From Myxococcota bacterium (GTDB lineage Bacteria > Myxococcota_A > UBA9160 > UBA4427): a DNA stretch of 51,715 bases. The position numbers and the translations under genes are program-made. Each line of letters begins with the position of its first letter. Position 1 is the first letter of the stretch. Under the pieces are notes generated by a model. The model was not told the origin of the DNA. It was given only the letters and a program-made list of their open reading frames with translations, and did not search any database. Below are positions 1 to 9,204 of the stretch, in pieces. The DNA lies in NCBI GenBank assembly GCA_028278345.1, contig JANQEL010000087.1:1-51715 (forward strand), read 5' to 3'.

Positions 1-1
1 C

Positions 2-1324
2 GACGACGAGGGCCGCGGCCGCAGGCGTGGCCGGCGCTCGCGCGGCCGCCGCCGCAAGGGCGTGGATGCCGCGGACGCCGAAGGCGATGTGAATGGCGAC
101 GACGCTGTCGACAAGCGCGACAGCGCTGCCGCCGACGCGGATGCCGACGACGAAGACATCGTCGACGACGATGCACTGCTCGAACAGGGCCTCTCCGAGC
201 TTCCCGATGAAGCGGAAGACGACGAAGAAGTCGAGGTGCCCTACGACGACGATGACGAGGAAGAAGAAGCGGAGAGCCCCGCCCACGTGCGCGACAAGCG
301 CCGTCGCGGCCGCAAGGAGCGGGAGCCGGAGGAGGCCCCGGAGCCGCCGAAGCAACCGCGCCGCCGCGTGGCCATCGTGGCGCATGCCGATCGCGACTCG
401 CTGCTCTCGGCGGTGCTGCTGGCTCGCGAGCTGCGTCTACTCGAGGGCATCTGGGTCTACACCCAGGCCGAGTTGATGAGCTTCTTCCGCGGTGGCGCGA
501 CCGACCTGCGCGACGACACGCCCATCTACATGGTCGGCTTCACGCCCTCGCCGGCGCGCGATGTCGTGCAGGCGGCGACGATCTACGCCGGGCGGCTCAC
601 GTGGATCGACCACAAGGCCTGGCCGCCCGAAGACCTCGGTGCGCTCAAGCAGGCGCTTGGCGAAGAGCAGGTGAACGTCACCGCCGGGCTCGAGAGTTCG
701 CTCCCGCTGTTGATCGAAGGCTTCACGCGACGCAGCCGCTTCTCGGACAAGCTCGTCGATCTGGCTGCCGGGCGCTTCACCGAACACGACTACGAACGTT
801 GGGGTCGCGTCTGGTGGTATCGCCTCGGCGAACTCGCGAAGCAGAGCGGTGCGCGGCGCGCCGATCTCGAACCACTGCTTGCGGGACGCCCGAGTGATCT
901 CGCGAAGGAAGCCGCCAAGGCGGAGATTCCTCCGCCGCCTCCGGAAGTCGAATTCGTCTCGAAGCAGGACTTCCGCCTGGTGCACTTCGCCGGTCAGAGC
1001 ATGGTGATCCTCGACGTTCCGATCGAACTCGACCTGAACCTCGCCTCGCGCATCGCCCGCGAGCGCTATCGCGCGAGTCTCTCCCTCGCGACGCGCGCCG
1101 ACAGCGAACTCGTCGTGGTGGGTGGTGACGAAGGTTCGGGCAAGCGCACCCTCGACTTCGCCAGCATGGTCGACCACCTGGCCGACAAGCTCGAATGGGT
1201 CGAGAGCCTGCCCGATCACGATCACGTCGCGCGCTTCACCTTGCAGGGGCGAATGGAGAACCCCGAGCGACTCGACGAGGTGATCAGCGAGATCGTGATG
1301 GGTCGTACGCTGCTCGACCGATGA
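2..1324 (+). CDS. DHH-like phosphoesterase with charged N-terminal extension (5' end outside window)
   Basis: The frame is open to the left edge, so the start lies outside. The first possible start inside is a GTG at 62, but the codons before it already encode an Arg/Gly-rich stretch. Counting from that GTG, residues 1-75 are very rich in Asp/Glu, residues 78-102 are basic, and a folded domain begins near 103. That domain has a HADRDS motif (108-113) and a WIDHK motif (181-185), which resemble motifs I and III of DHH phosphoesterases. The C-terminal part could be a diverged DHHA1 domain. DHH enzymes cleave phosphodiesters in cyclic dinucleotides, short RNAs or single-stranded DNA; the substrate here is unknown. 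The charged tail suggests nucleic-acid or RNP contacts (inference). The stop overlaps the queE start as ATGA. Confidence 0.6.
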   Translation, partial: DDEGRGRRRGRRSRGRRRKGVDAADAEGDVNGDDAVDKRDSAAADADADDEDIVDDDALLEQGLSELPDEAEDDEEVEVPYDDDDEEEEAESPAHVRDKRRRGRKEREPEEAPEPPKQPRRRVAIVAHADRDSLLSAVLLARELRLLEGIWVYTQAELMSFFRGGATDLRDDTPIYMVGFTPSPARDVVQAATIYAGRLTWIDHKAWPPEDLGALKQALGEEQVNVTAGLESSLPLLIEGFTRRSRFSDKLVDLAAGRFTEHDYERWGRVWWYRLGELAKQSGARRADLEPLLAGRPSDLAKEAAKAEIPPPPPEVEFVSKQDFRLVHFAGQSMVILDVPIELDLNLASRIARERYRASLSLATRADSELVVVGGDEGSGKRTLDFASMVDHLADKLEWVESLPDHDHVARFTLQGRMENPERLDEVISEIVMGRTLLDR

Positions 1325-2091
1325 GCGCGCGCCTCGATCTGATCGAGGTCTTCGCGTCCGCCCAGGGCGAGGGGCCCTACGTCGGTGCGTCGACGGTCTT
1401 CGTGCGTCTCGGCGGATGCGATCTTCGCTGCAGTTATTGCGACTCGCCCGGCACCTGGTTGCCCGCGAAGCGGTGGCGTCTCGAAACCGCGGTGGGAAGT
1501 GGCGAATTCGAGACGTTCGACAATCCGGCTTCGATCGAAGAGCTCGAGGCTGCGTTGAAGCGTCTCGACTTTGCGCGACAGCGCTTCGTGAGCGTCACGG
1601 GTGGCGAGCCCTTGCTGCAACCGCATGCGGTCCGCGCCCTCGGCGAACTCGTCGCTGCGACGCCGGCGCGCTTCCTGCTCGAGACCCACGGGCTCGCGGT
1701 GGAGGCCCTCGAGGAGGTGATCGACTGCGTGGACGTGGTCTCGATGGATTGGAAGTCGCCCCGCGACGCACGCTACGCCGGGGCGGGGAACGAGGCGGAA
1801 TTCGCGAGCCAGCACAAGCGTTTCCTGGAGATCGCGAAAGCGAATTCCGAGGTCTACGTGAAGCTCGTCGTGACCGAAGAAACCACCGCCGACGAGGTCG
1901 TGGGCGTGGCCCGGGCGATCGCCGAAGTCGACCCCACGATCCCCTTCGTGCTGCAGCCGGTGACGCCCTTCGCGAAGGTGCGCACTTCACCCGGCCCGGA
2001 ACAGTTGCTCCCGCTGCTGCAGCGTGCCCAGGAACATCTCGCCGACGTTCGGTTGATTCCCCAGACCCACCGCGCCTACGGCGCGCTCTGA
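1321..2091 (+). CDS. queE: 7-carboxy-7-deazaguanine synthase QueE (radical SAM)
   Basis: A 256-residue radical SAM enzyme. It turns 6-carboxytetrahydropterin into 7-carboxy-7-deazaguanine in the queuosine/preQ0 pathway. The 4Fe-4S ligands are C33, C37 and C40 in a CX3CX2C arrangement within GGCDLRCSYC, and the preceding EVFASAQGEG segment is typical of QueE. Further family marks are VTGGEPLLQ and a SMDWKSP segment. I chose the ATG at 1321 because the homologous N-terminus begins there and it overlaps the upstream stop (ATGA), implying translational coupling. The 3' end overlaps the convergent transglutaminase gene by 16 bases. No other queuosine genes are in the window. Confidence 0.93.
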   Translation: MSARLDLIEVFASAQGEGPYVGASTVFVRLGGCDLRCSYCDSPGTWLPAKRWRLETAVGSGEFETFDNPASIEELEAALKRLDFARQRFVSVTGGEPLLQPHAVRALGELVAATPARFLLETHGLAVEALEEVIDCVDVVSMDWKSPRDARYAGAGNEAEFASQHKRFLEIAKANSEVYVKLVVTEETTADEVVGVARAIAEVDPTIPFVLQPVTPFAKVRTSPGPEQLLPLLQRAQEHLADVRLIPQTHRAYGAL

Positions 2092-4196
2092 TCTGCGCTT
2101 CGGGGGAGTCGCCGCGGCAATCCGCGTCGAAGCGAGCGGCACTCGCTGCGCAGGGGACGGGGCGAGCGCTGGCCGAAGCGCTCCGCGAGATAAGCGTCGG
2201 TAATGGCTTCGAAGGCTCGGGCGTTCTCGTGGGGGAGTCGCTTCGCGACTTCGCGTGCGAAGTCGCGTGCCGTCACCGCGCGTCCCCGCCGCAGCCCGCG
2301 TCGGGCGAGTAGAGACAGCGCCCGGCCGTAGGTGCGCGGTACTTCGCTTCGCTGCTTCTTCGGGCGGCGCGCATTGAGCACCACGTAGCCGAGGGCGACG
2401 AGCAGGCCGAGGCAGACGATCGCCTCGACGCTGGCGTCGATCTTCATCGCGCCGTTCTCGTCGCGCTTGACCGCGACCTTCGTCACTTCACTGGTGTTGT
2501 CTCGCAGGGCACGCCAGGCCAGCCAGGTCGAGCGGATCACCGCAACCTGATCCGACGTGTCGAAGTCGACGACGCGCTGATACCACCAGAGCTCGACGGT
2601 GCTGGCGAGCTCGGCGATGCGGCTCGCGAGGTTCGGCGGCAGATCTTCGCGCGTTCGCAGATCCGGTGGCGTCGGGTCGTAGCGCACCCAGCCGGCGTCT
2701 TGATAGTGGACCTCGACCCAGGCGTGGGCGTCCGCGCGCGTCACTTCGATGAAGTCGCCGAGTTCGTTTCGCTGTCCGCCGGCGAAGCCGTTCACGAGGC
2801 GTGCGGGGATGTCGATCGAACGCAGGAGCACCACCATGCCGCTCGCGAAGTACTCGCAGTGGCCGGAGAGTTCGCCGAGCAGGAAGCCCTCGACCGGCGA
2901 GGCGCCGAGCGCGGGATCCATCGCGCGCGGCGAATCCGTGTAGCTCCCCCGGCTGCGCAGATGCGTTTCGATCGCGCGCACGCGGTCGGCGTCGCTCGTG
3001 ACGCCATCCGTGATCGAGCGCGCGAGTTCGCGCACTGCGGGTTGGATCTCTGGAAGCGCGAGATAGGCGTCGGGCCGCAGGCGCGGGGGAATGGTGGCAT
3101 CGCGGCGCAACTCGTCGTCCGCGGGTTGATGGACGTCGGTGCGGATCGTGTAGCGAACGCGTTTCGACTGATCGGCCGGGGAGTAGAGGCTGCCGTTCAC
3201 GTCGATCTCGATGCGCTTCACGGCGCCCCGCACCGCGCGGGCCTGGCCGTTGCCGAAGAGCACGCCTCCCGTCACGGGTTCGCGCACGACGCGCTGGACC
3301 AGCGGACGCTTCGCGACGCGGCGCCCCAGGTCGATGCCGAAGGTCGGGCTGCCGCCGGGAGCGCTGCGCATTTGCGGGGTGACGCTCCAGCGCTCGCCGT
3401 CGAAGTGATCGAAGGCGAGGCCGCGCCAATAGCCCTGGCCCGCGCGGGGTTCTTCGCCTTCGAGGGTCTCGATGCGGAGGGCCACGGTGTTGTCCTTGCG
3501 GATCTTGCCGATCGTGCCGAGCTGCACCTCGTCGGTGAAACCCGCAACGGCCCGCTGGTCGGGGCCGTTGCCCTGGACGATCGAAGACCGGAAGCGCGGC
3601 AGCATGGTGAAGATCACCAGTGCCAGCAGGATCGAGATCCCGCTCGCGAAGACCGTGGTGCGGGCGAGACCGCGGGTGAGGTTCGGATCGGGGCGCGAGG
3701 TGTCGCCGGCTTCGATGGCTTCGCTGCGCAGGGTGTGGACGAGCAGGGTCCAGGTCGTGGCCGCGAGGAAGGCGATCAACATCGGCGGGAAGAACACGCT
3801 GTCGGTCAGGTTCGCGGCGAGCACCACCTGGAAGAGGGCGAGGGTGACCAGCAGGAACTCGCTCTTGCGCGGGCGCGCGTCGAGTAGTTGCAGCCCCTGG
3901 GTGAGCGCGGCGAAGTGTGCGAGGGCCACGGTCGCGGCTTCACCCCGCCAGGCGAGAGACATCGAGATCAGCGCGATCGACATCACCGCCGGATTCAGGA
4001 ACCACGAACTGCGTTGCCACGGTCGCGGCGATTCGCGACGAACGAAAGAGAAGAGCACGGCGGTCGCGCTCGCGGCGACGGCCCAGAGCGCGAGTGCGCC
4101 GGTGAGCGAGAGCGTCGCGATGGCGACGCTCACCATCAGCCAGGCCGCGACCGGACGCGGATCTTCGACGCTCGCGCGAAACTGCAGCCGGCTCAT
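2076..4196 (-). CDS. Membrane transglutaminase-like protein (DUF3488/TgpA family)
   Basis: A 706-residue inner-membrane protein. The N-terminal ~200 residues hold several hydrophobic helices, followed by an extracytoplasmic region with a transglutaminase-core fold. The catalytic triad is visible as C447 (GHCEYFASGM), H491 (DAHAWVE) and D507 (RYDPTPPD). Another membrane helix lies near 600, followed by a basic cytoplasmic tail. It is the last gene of a leftward MoxR-DUF58-transglutaminase operon, a common set thought to act on the envelope or on protein complex assembly. Its ATG overlaps the DUF58 stop as ATGA. The physiological substrate is unknown. Confidence 0.9.
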   Translation of the reverse strand: MSRLQFRASVEDPRPVAAWLMVSVAIATLSLTGALALWAVAASATAVLFSFVRRESPRPWQRSSWFLNPAVMSIALISMSLAWRGEAATVALAHFAALTQGLQLLDARPRKSEFLLVTLALFQVVLAANLTDSVFFPPMLIAFLAATTWTLLVHTLRSEAIEAGDTSRPDPNLTRGLARTTVFASGISILLALVIFTMLPRFRSSIVQGNGPDQRAVAGFTDEVQLGTIGKIRKDNTVALRIETLEGEEPRAGQGYWRGLAFDHFDGERWSVTPQMRSAPGGSPTFGIDLGRRVAKRPLVQRVVREPVTGGVLFGNGQARAVRGAVKRIEIDVNGSLYSPADQSKRVRYTIRTDVHQPADDELRRDATIPPRLRPDAYLALPEIQPAVRELARSITDGVTSDADRVRAIETHLRSRGSYTDSPRAMDPALGASPVEGFLLGELSGHCEYFASGMVVLLRSIDIPARLVNGFAGGQRNELGDFIEVTRADAHAWVEVHYQDAGWVRYDPTPPDLRTREDLPPNLASRIAELASTVELWWYQRVVDFDTSDQVAVIRSTWLAWRALRDNTSEVTKVAVKRDENGAMKIDASVEAIVCLGLLVALGYVVLNARRPKKQRSEVPRTYGRALSLLARRGLRRGRAVTARDFAREVAKRLPHENARAFEAITDAYLAERFGQRSPRPLRSECRSLRRGLPRRLPRSADQSAP

Positions 4197-5263
4197 GTCT
4201 GCCGTGCCTCGCGAAGCGGCTCGGGTTCATCCGTCGCCTCGGCCCCCGCGTCGCGGGGTTGCACGCGCGCGAGGTGGGAGAGCAGGCGGGCGCGCTGCTT
4301 GCGTCCTTCGCCGGGCTCGAGGCGATCGTCGTCGGTGAGGAGCCCCACGCGCATGCCCGCGTCGAGGTGTGCCACCACTTCCGATGCAGCCCATGACACC
4401 TGCTGTTCGAAGACCTCCCCCGGGCGGACCCCCGCAGTGCGCAGCCGCACCTCGATCTCTGCGTGGCGATCTTCGTCGAAGGTGCGCACGGTGAGTCGAT
4501 CGCGGCGAAGCGAGCTCTTCCAATGCACGTGTCGCAGGGCATCGCCCGGTGTCCATTCGCGCAGCCCGCTCGGATCGTCACCTCCGGCGCGCGTGCTCGT
4601 CACGGCACTCGCCTGGCCTTCGTCGCCGAATAGGGGCTGGGGCGCCAGGAGCGCTTCGATGTGCGGGTAGACAAGCGCCTCGCCGGGGGCGTGAATCGTG
4701 CGCGACTTGAGGAAGAGGCCGAACGGAAAGCGCGTCGAGACCCGAACGCTGTGGAAGCGCAGGGGGCCGCGGGCTTCGGGCTCGAGCGCATAGCGACGGG
4801 ACTGGATCTCCCCGGGCGAGATGCGCAGGGCGAAGACGCGACCGGCCAGCGGGATGTCGCGCTCCTTCGTGAGTCGCCACTCGCCGTCGATCGGATCTTC
4901 GATCTCCGGAGGCGGCGCGAGTCGATCCTCCACCACGATCGCGAAGGCGGGCACCTTCTTCTGGCGATTGCGCAGCTCGATCCGCACGGCATTCGGTTGC
5001 CCCGCGAAGAGTTCACCCGGCAGGGTGCGTCGCACCTCGAGCCCGCGCAGCCCCGCCTCGGAGAGGATTCCCGAGAGCGTCAGGAAGGCCAACAGAAGCG
5101 AGAGCACGAGGTAGAGCAGGTTGTTCCCGGTATTGAGCGCCGCGAAGCCGACGCCCATGTTGATCAACAGGAACATCCAACCCGCGCGAGTCGGACGCAG
5201 TTGCCGTGGGGCGCGCAGGAAGAGGCGCACCCGTCGTCCGTAGGCTTCGATGCGGGATCTCAT
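4193..5263 (-). CDS. DUF58 domain-containing membrane protein
   Basis: A 356-residue protein with two hydrophobic segments near residues 28-45 and 48-70 and a cytoplasmic DUF58 (vWA-like) domain. The conserved block DPSGLREWTPGDALRHVHWK is present near residue 230, followed by a basic segment and TFDED. The frame is open for about 600 bases upstream, but that part is antisense-free shadow sequence over the MoxR gene, so the ATG at 5263 is the sensible start. It lies 17 bases after the MoxR stop and is coupled by ATGA to the transglutaminase gene. DUF58 proteins are usual partners of MoxR ATPases. Confidence 0.9.
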   Translation of the reverse strand: MRSRIEAYGRRVRLFLRAPRQLRPTRAGWMFLLINMGVGFAALNTGNNLLYLVLSLLLAFLTLSGILSEAGLRGLEVRRTLPGELFAGQPNAVRIELRNRQKKVPAFAIVVEDRLAPPPEIEDPIDGEWRLTKERDIPLAGRVFALRISPGEIQSRRYALEPEARGPLRFHSVRVSTRFPFGLFLKSRTIHAPGEALVYPHIEALLAPQPLFGDEGQASAVTSTRAGGDDPSGLREWTPGDALRHVHWKSSLRRDRLTVRTFDEDRHAEIEVRLRTAGVRPGEVFEQQVSWAASEVVAHLDAGMRVGLLTDDDRLEPGEGRKQRARLLSHLARVQPRDAGAEATDEPEPLREARQT

Positions 5264-5280
5264 CACGACGCCCGGCGCTT

Positions 5281-6270
5281 CTAGAGTGGCACGGGAACGC
5301 GATCGACGATCTCGCGGATCACCCAGCTCGGATCGCCGTCGGCACTGCGCGCACCACTCGAGAGCCGCGTCGCCACGCGATGACCGAGCACCGGCAGTGC
5401 GAACTCGCGCACGTCCTCCGGGATGCAGTAGTCGCGCCCGTCGATCAGGGCGCGGCTCTGGGCCGCGCGTCGCAGGGCGATCGCGCCCCGGGGCGAGACG
5501 CCGAGTTCGAGGGCTTCGTGTTGTCGCGTCTCTTCGACCAGGGTGAGCAGGTAGGCGACCAGGTCGTCGGTGAACTTCACCTGGGCGGCGAGTTCCTGGA
5601 TGGCGCGCAGCTCGTCGAGATCGATCACCGGCTCGAGGTCTGTCAGCGCGTTTGCCGCCGGGTCTTCGCGCAGGATGTCGGCTTCGTGGGCGCGATCGGG
5701 ATAGCCGACCTCGATGCGCATCATGAAGCGATCGAGCTGCGATTCGGGCAGCGGGTGGGTGCCGTAGTGCTCGAGGGGGTTCTGGGTGGCGACGACGAAC
5801 CACGGCGCCGGCAGTGCGTGGGTGGTGCCGTCGACGCTGACCGTCTGCTCGCTCATCGCTTCGAGCAGGGCGGACTGGCACTTGGGGTGTGCGCGATTGA
5901 TCTCGTCGGCGAGCACCACGTGGGCGAAGAGCGGCCCGGGCTGGAAGCGGAAGCCGGGGGCGTGGGTGTCGTCGCTTCGGTCGGGTACCGAGAGCCCGAC
6001 CAGATCGCTCGGCAACAGATCGCTCGTGAACTGGATGCGATTGAAATCGGCTTCGATCGAGCGCGCGGTGGCGCGGGCCAGAGTCGTCTTGCCGACGCCG
6101 GGCACGTCCTCGATCAACAGATGCCCGCGCGCGACGAGGCAGCTGACCGTCTGCAGCACGACCTCGGGCTTGCCCCGCACGGCGCGCTCGATGTTGTCGA
6201 GCAGCGCGCGCACGCGACCGGCCGCTGTGTCGAAAGAGACGAGGGAATGAGGGGGGGAAGCGTCGCTCAT
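5281..6270 (-). CDS. MoxR family AAA+ ATPase
   Basis: A 329-residue AAA+ ATPase of the MoxR type, thought to remodel or mature partner proteins together with DUF58/vWA proteins. Walker A is PGVGKTT (K61), Walker B is HVVLADEIN (D122, E123), and the sensor region ATQNPLE follows. The lid domain holds the SPRGAIAL signature. The start is the ATG at 6270, preceded by GGAG seven bases upstream. It is the first gene of the MoxR-DUF58-transglutaminase operon. Confidence 0.94.
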   Translation of the reverse strand: MSDASPPHSLVSFDTAAGRVRALLDNIERAVRGKPEVVLQTVSCLVARGHLLIEDVPGVGKTTLARATARSIEADFNRIQFTSDLLPSDLVGLSVPDRSDDTHAPGFRFQPGPLFAHVVLADEINRAHPKCQSALLEAMSEQTVSVDGTTHALPAPWFVVATQNPLEHYGTHPLPESQLDRFMMRIEVGYPDRAHEADILREDPAANALTDLEPVIDLDELRAIQELAAQVKFTDDLVAYLLTLVEETRQHEALELGVSPRGAIALRRAAQSRALIDGRDYCIPEDVREFALPVLGHRVATRLSSGARSADGDPSWVIREIVDRVPVPL

Positions 6271-6412
6271 GTTCTCCACACCGCGCGGGTCTGCGCGTTC
6301 GATTGCCGATGAACCCGCTTCATCGGGTTCTCGTACGCGATGCATGAGGAGAGCCAGGCCTGCACATCGGCAGGCGGCAACGCGTGTGCAACAGGGGCCG
6401 AATGACGGAGTG

Positions 6413-7390
6413 CTAGGGCGCGAAGAACCAGGCGCGCGGGTCGTTGGCGTCGGCGGCCTCGCGCAAGCGAGCGACGAAGCCCGGCAGATCGCCGCCGAGC
6501 CGGTCGAAGACCGTGCGGTAGCTCTCGGTATCGGCCACGTAGGTCCCGCGAATCGCGAGGCAGGCGTCGTTGATGCGGGCCCGCTCGGCCAGCCGCGCGG
6601 CATCGCGCACGCTGAGGGGCAGGGCGGCGAGGCGCTCGCGAGCGCGCTCGTCGATTTCCCCGCGCCGCTGTTCGCGCGCAGCCGCTTCGAGTTCTTCTTC
6701 GTAGAGCGCCGCGACCTCGTCGCGTACCTCCATGAGCGCGAGGGAGACGATGCGGTCGTCGTCGATGCGAGGGCGGGGATCGACCTCGTCGTCGGCGGCG
6801 AAGTACGCCACCGCGGCCGCTTCGCCGATGAAGTTGGCCGCGCCCTCGTTGAAATCCGGTTGGCTCTTCACGAAGACCGTGGCGTGGACGAGTTCGTGGA
6901 CGACTGTTTCGAAGAGTCGATCGACGCTCGTGTTCAACATCGGCGAAGTGAGGGGATCGTCGAACCAACCCAGGGTCGAATAGGCCCGAATCCCACTCAC
7001 GCACACGTCCATCCCGCGCGCGCTCAGTTCTTCGGCTTCAGCCTCGGCCCGCTCGCGATCGAAGAAGCCCTTGTACGGCACCTCGCCGACGATCGGAAAG
7101 CGAAACGGCTTTGGTTCGATCGAGCCCGGCTCGGTGGCGACGAGGTTGGTCACGATGTAGTTCTCGGGCCAGGCGACGTAGCTCGTGTACTGTTCCCCGA
7201 CTTCGAGTCCGATGTCGCGCGCGAAGGCGCGCGCTTCGGAGACGAGTTCGAGGCGCGCGCGGAGCTCCGAATCGAGTTCCGGGTCGGCCAGCAGGGTGTC
7301 GACGGATTCGCGGGCCCACATCAGCTTGCTCTGGCCGACTGCGAGATGACCGTAGTAGCAGCCGGTCTGGCTCCCGAGCACGAACAGCAC
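6413..7390 (-). CDS. Putative zinc aminopeptidase lipoprotein (COG4324-like), start uncertain
   Basis: The protein carries a lipoprotein-type hydrophobic stretch ending in GSQTGC, then a domain that looks like the predicted aminopeptidase family COG4324. The zinc motif is HELVHATVFVK, with the downstream NEGAANFIGEA supplying the third ligand. Other family-like segments are YSTLGWFDDP and PVVG/PIVGEVPYKGFF-type sequence. The start is unclear: the signal peptide clearly begins upstream of 7390 (CGC CTC TTC TTC CTT TCG TTC), but no in-frame ATG, GTG or TTG lies nearby. The GTG at 7390 leaves an unusually short n-region and has no ribosome-binding site. The gene diverges from prmA with almost no space between them. 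Confidence 0.8.
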   Translation of the reverse strand: MLFVLGSQTGCYYGHLAVGQSKLMWARESVDTLLADPELDSELRARLELVSEARAFARDIGLEVGEQYTSYVAWPENYIVTNLVATEPGSIEPKPFRFPIVGEVPYKGFFDRERAEAEAEELSARGMDVCVSGIRAYSTLGWFDDPLTSPMLNTSVDRLFETVVHELVHATVFVKSQPDFNEGAANFIGEAAAVAYFAADDEVDPRPRIDDDRIVSLALMEVRDEVAALYEEELEAAAREQRRGEIDERARERLAALPLSVRDAARLAERARINDACLAIRGTYVADTESYRTVFDRLGGDLPGFVARLREAADANDPRAWFFAP

Positions 7391-7412
7391 GAACGAAAGG
7401 AAGAAGAGGCGA

Positions 7413-8357
7413 GTGACGGATTGGCCGAAAGCGCGGCGCGAGGAGTTCGTGCACCTGCCGATCCGGTTGGACCTCGCCGCGTGTGAGGACGAAGCCTCGA
7501 AGCTCGCCGCGGTCGAGACCGTGACGGCGCTCTGCTTCGAAGCCGGAGCCGCGGGGGTGGAGGAGCGGGTCGAAGTCGATCGCGAGGGCATCACGCAGGA
7601 GATCGCCGACGCCGTCGAGCTCGTCGTGTACGCACCGCGCACGGGGGTGGATGTCATCAGCGCCTCCGTCGTCGCATACCCGGGTGCATCGATCGGCGAA
7701 CCCGAAGCCGTCGAAGAAGTCGACTGGTCGCGATCCTGGCAGGCGGGTTTCGAGGCCATCGAGGTCTCCCCGGCTCTGCTGATTCGTCCTTCCTTCGTGG
7801 AAGTCGAAGCGAAGCCCGGCCAACGCGAGATCGTGATCGACCCGGGCCAGGCCTTCGGAACCGGGGGCCACGCGTCGACGCGGCTCGTGCTCGAGACGAT
7901 TCGCGAAGCCTCGGAAGCATTCGACGAAGGCACGCGCGTGCTCGACGTCGGAACCGGCACCGGGGTGCTCGCACTCACGGCGATCGCGCTCGGCGCGGGA
8001 CGGGCCGTCGGTTTCGATCTCGATCCACTGGCCGCGCACGAAGCGCAGGCCTTCGCGCTCGCGAACGATCTCGCCGCCACCTTCGACATCTTCGCCGGCG
8101 GCATCGAGGCGCTCGCGGCCGAGCCCTTCGATCTGGTCCTCGCCAACCTGCTGAAGCGCGAGATGTTGCCGATCGCGGGAGCACTGGCTGCGTGTGCGGC
8201 TTCGGGGGGGAAGCTCGTGCTTTCGGGGCTGCTCGACGTCGAACGCGACGAGGTGGAGGCGGCCGTGTCACCGTTCGGTTTGTCGCGCGCGAGCGAGCGC
8301 AGCGTCCTCGACGCGAACGGCGACCGCTGGATCAGCCTCGTCATGGCGCGAAGATAA
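7413..8357 (+). CDS. prmA: Ribosomal protein L11 methyltransferase-like PrmA
   Basis: A 314-residue class I SAM-dependent methyltransferase of the PrmA type. An N-terminal substrate-recognition region (1-125) includes the VDWSRSWQAGF segment, which matches the PrmA hallmark (W..W...F). The SAM site follows: DPGQAFGTGGHASTRL, then VLDVGTGTGVLALTA (motif I) and LVLANLLKREML (NPPY-like motif IV). PrmA methylates L11 in other bacteria. The GTG at 7413 has AGAGG a few bases upstream. A second GTG at 7449, just before the conserved start of the fold, is a possible alternative. Confidence 0.88.
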   Translation: MTDWPKARREEFVHLPIRLDLAACEDEASKLAAVETVTALCFEAGAAGVEERVEVDREGITQEIADAVELVVYAPRTGVDVISASVVAYPGASIGEPEAVEEVDWSRSWQAGFEAIEVSPALLIRPSFVEVEAKPGQREIVIDPGQAFGTGGHASTRLVLETIREASEAFDEGTRVLDVGTGTGVLALTAIALGAGRAVGFDLDPLAAHEAQAFALANDLAATFDIFAGGIEALAAEPFDLVLANLLKREMLPIAGALAACAASGGKLVLSGLLDVERDEVEAAVSPFGLSRASERSVLDANGDRWISLVMARR

Positions 8358-8697
8358 CCTCACGCGCGCGACAGCGTGGCTGGACGGTTCGGTGCAGGGG
8401 AAGGCACTGCAGTCGCGTCGATCCGCGTCCTCCCTTAAACTCCCGCGCGTCTCGGATCCCCGAGGGTGGCAGTGCCTCTGGATTCGCGAAGCAGTGCCCC
8501 GGACGTCGCTGACGCCGCGTCAGTCGACCGATGCTGAGGCCGTTGCCCCCGGTGCAGCCGCGAGAGCGCGTCTGCCGCGGAAGTGAGCGTCGGTCGGGGG
8601 CAGGGCATGTGGTGTCGCCCGACGACATCGCCGCCGACTTCGGTCGCCTCTTACGCGAACCACGAGAGCGACGATCCGCAGCGAAACCAAAGAAAAC
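8358..8697. other. Intergenic region between prmA and the JAMM peptidase gene
   Basis: 340 bases without a convincing gene on either strand. I see no clear hairpin with a T-tract, no sigma-54 motif and no repeat. The downstream ATG at 8698 has only a weak A-rich leader in place of a Shine-Dalgarno sequence. Confidence 0.4.
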
Positions 8698-9204
8698 ATG
8701 AATCGTGAACGCATCGAACTGGATTCGAATCGACCGCCGCTGTTGATCTCGGGGCGGGTGATGAACGAGTTCTGTGCCCATGCCCGCGAAACCCAACCCG
8801 AAGAGTGCTGCGGGCTCATCACCGGCAGTCCCGACCAGCGTTTTCGAACCGTCTACCGCTGCCGCAACGAAATGACCGCACTCCACCGCAAAGATCCCGA
8901 GAGCTATCCGCGCGATGGCACCAAGGCCTTCTACATGAACCCGACCGACTACCTGAAAGCGGCGAAGGAAGCGAGCCAGTACGGCGAGTCGGTGAATGCG
9001 ATCTATCACTCCCACGTGGGGGCGGGGGCGTACTTCTCGGAGATGGACCAGGAGTTCGCGGAACACGAGGCCTTCCCCTTTCCCGACGTGGCCCACATCG
9101 TGGTCGCGGTCTTCGATGGACAGGTGAACCAGCTCGGCATCTACGAGCGCGAGCAGGTCGGTGCGCCGTGGCTCGGTCGCGCCCTCGAGGCGGAGCCGGC
9201 ATGA
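8698..9204 (+). CDS. M67 family JAMM/MPN+ metallopeptidase
   Basis: A 168-residue JAMM (Mov34/MPN/PAD-1) metallopeptidase with the complete active site. E36 lies in PEECCGL. H104 and H106 in HSHVGAGAYFSEMD, with S114 and D117, match the HxH-x7-S-x2-D zinc motif exactly. Bacterial members often trim the C-terminus of ThiS/MoaD-like sulfur-carrier proteins or release cysteine. No sulfur-carrier gene is adjacent, but sulfate adenylyltransferase lies two genes downstream, so a sulfur-related role is plausible (inference). The stop overlaps the next start as ATGA. Confidence 0.92.
   Translation: MNRERIELDSNRPPLLISGRVMNEFCAHARETQPEECCGLITGSPDQRFRTVYRCRNEMTALHRKDPESYPRDGTKAFYMNPTDYLKAAKEASQYGESVNAIYHSHVGAGAYFSEMDQEFAEHEAFPFPDVAHIVVAVFDGQVNQLGIYEREQVGAPWLGRALEAEPA

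Noticed and set aside
2700..3887. A 395-codon rightward frame over the transglutaminase gene.
   Set aside because: It is antisense to a gene with a full catalytic triad and has the His/Arg/Asp bias expected of a shadow frame.
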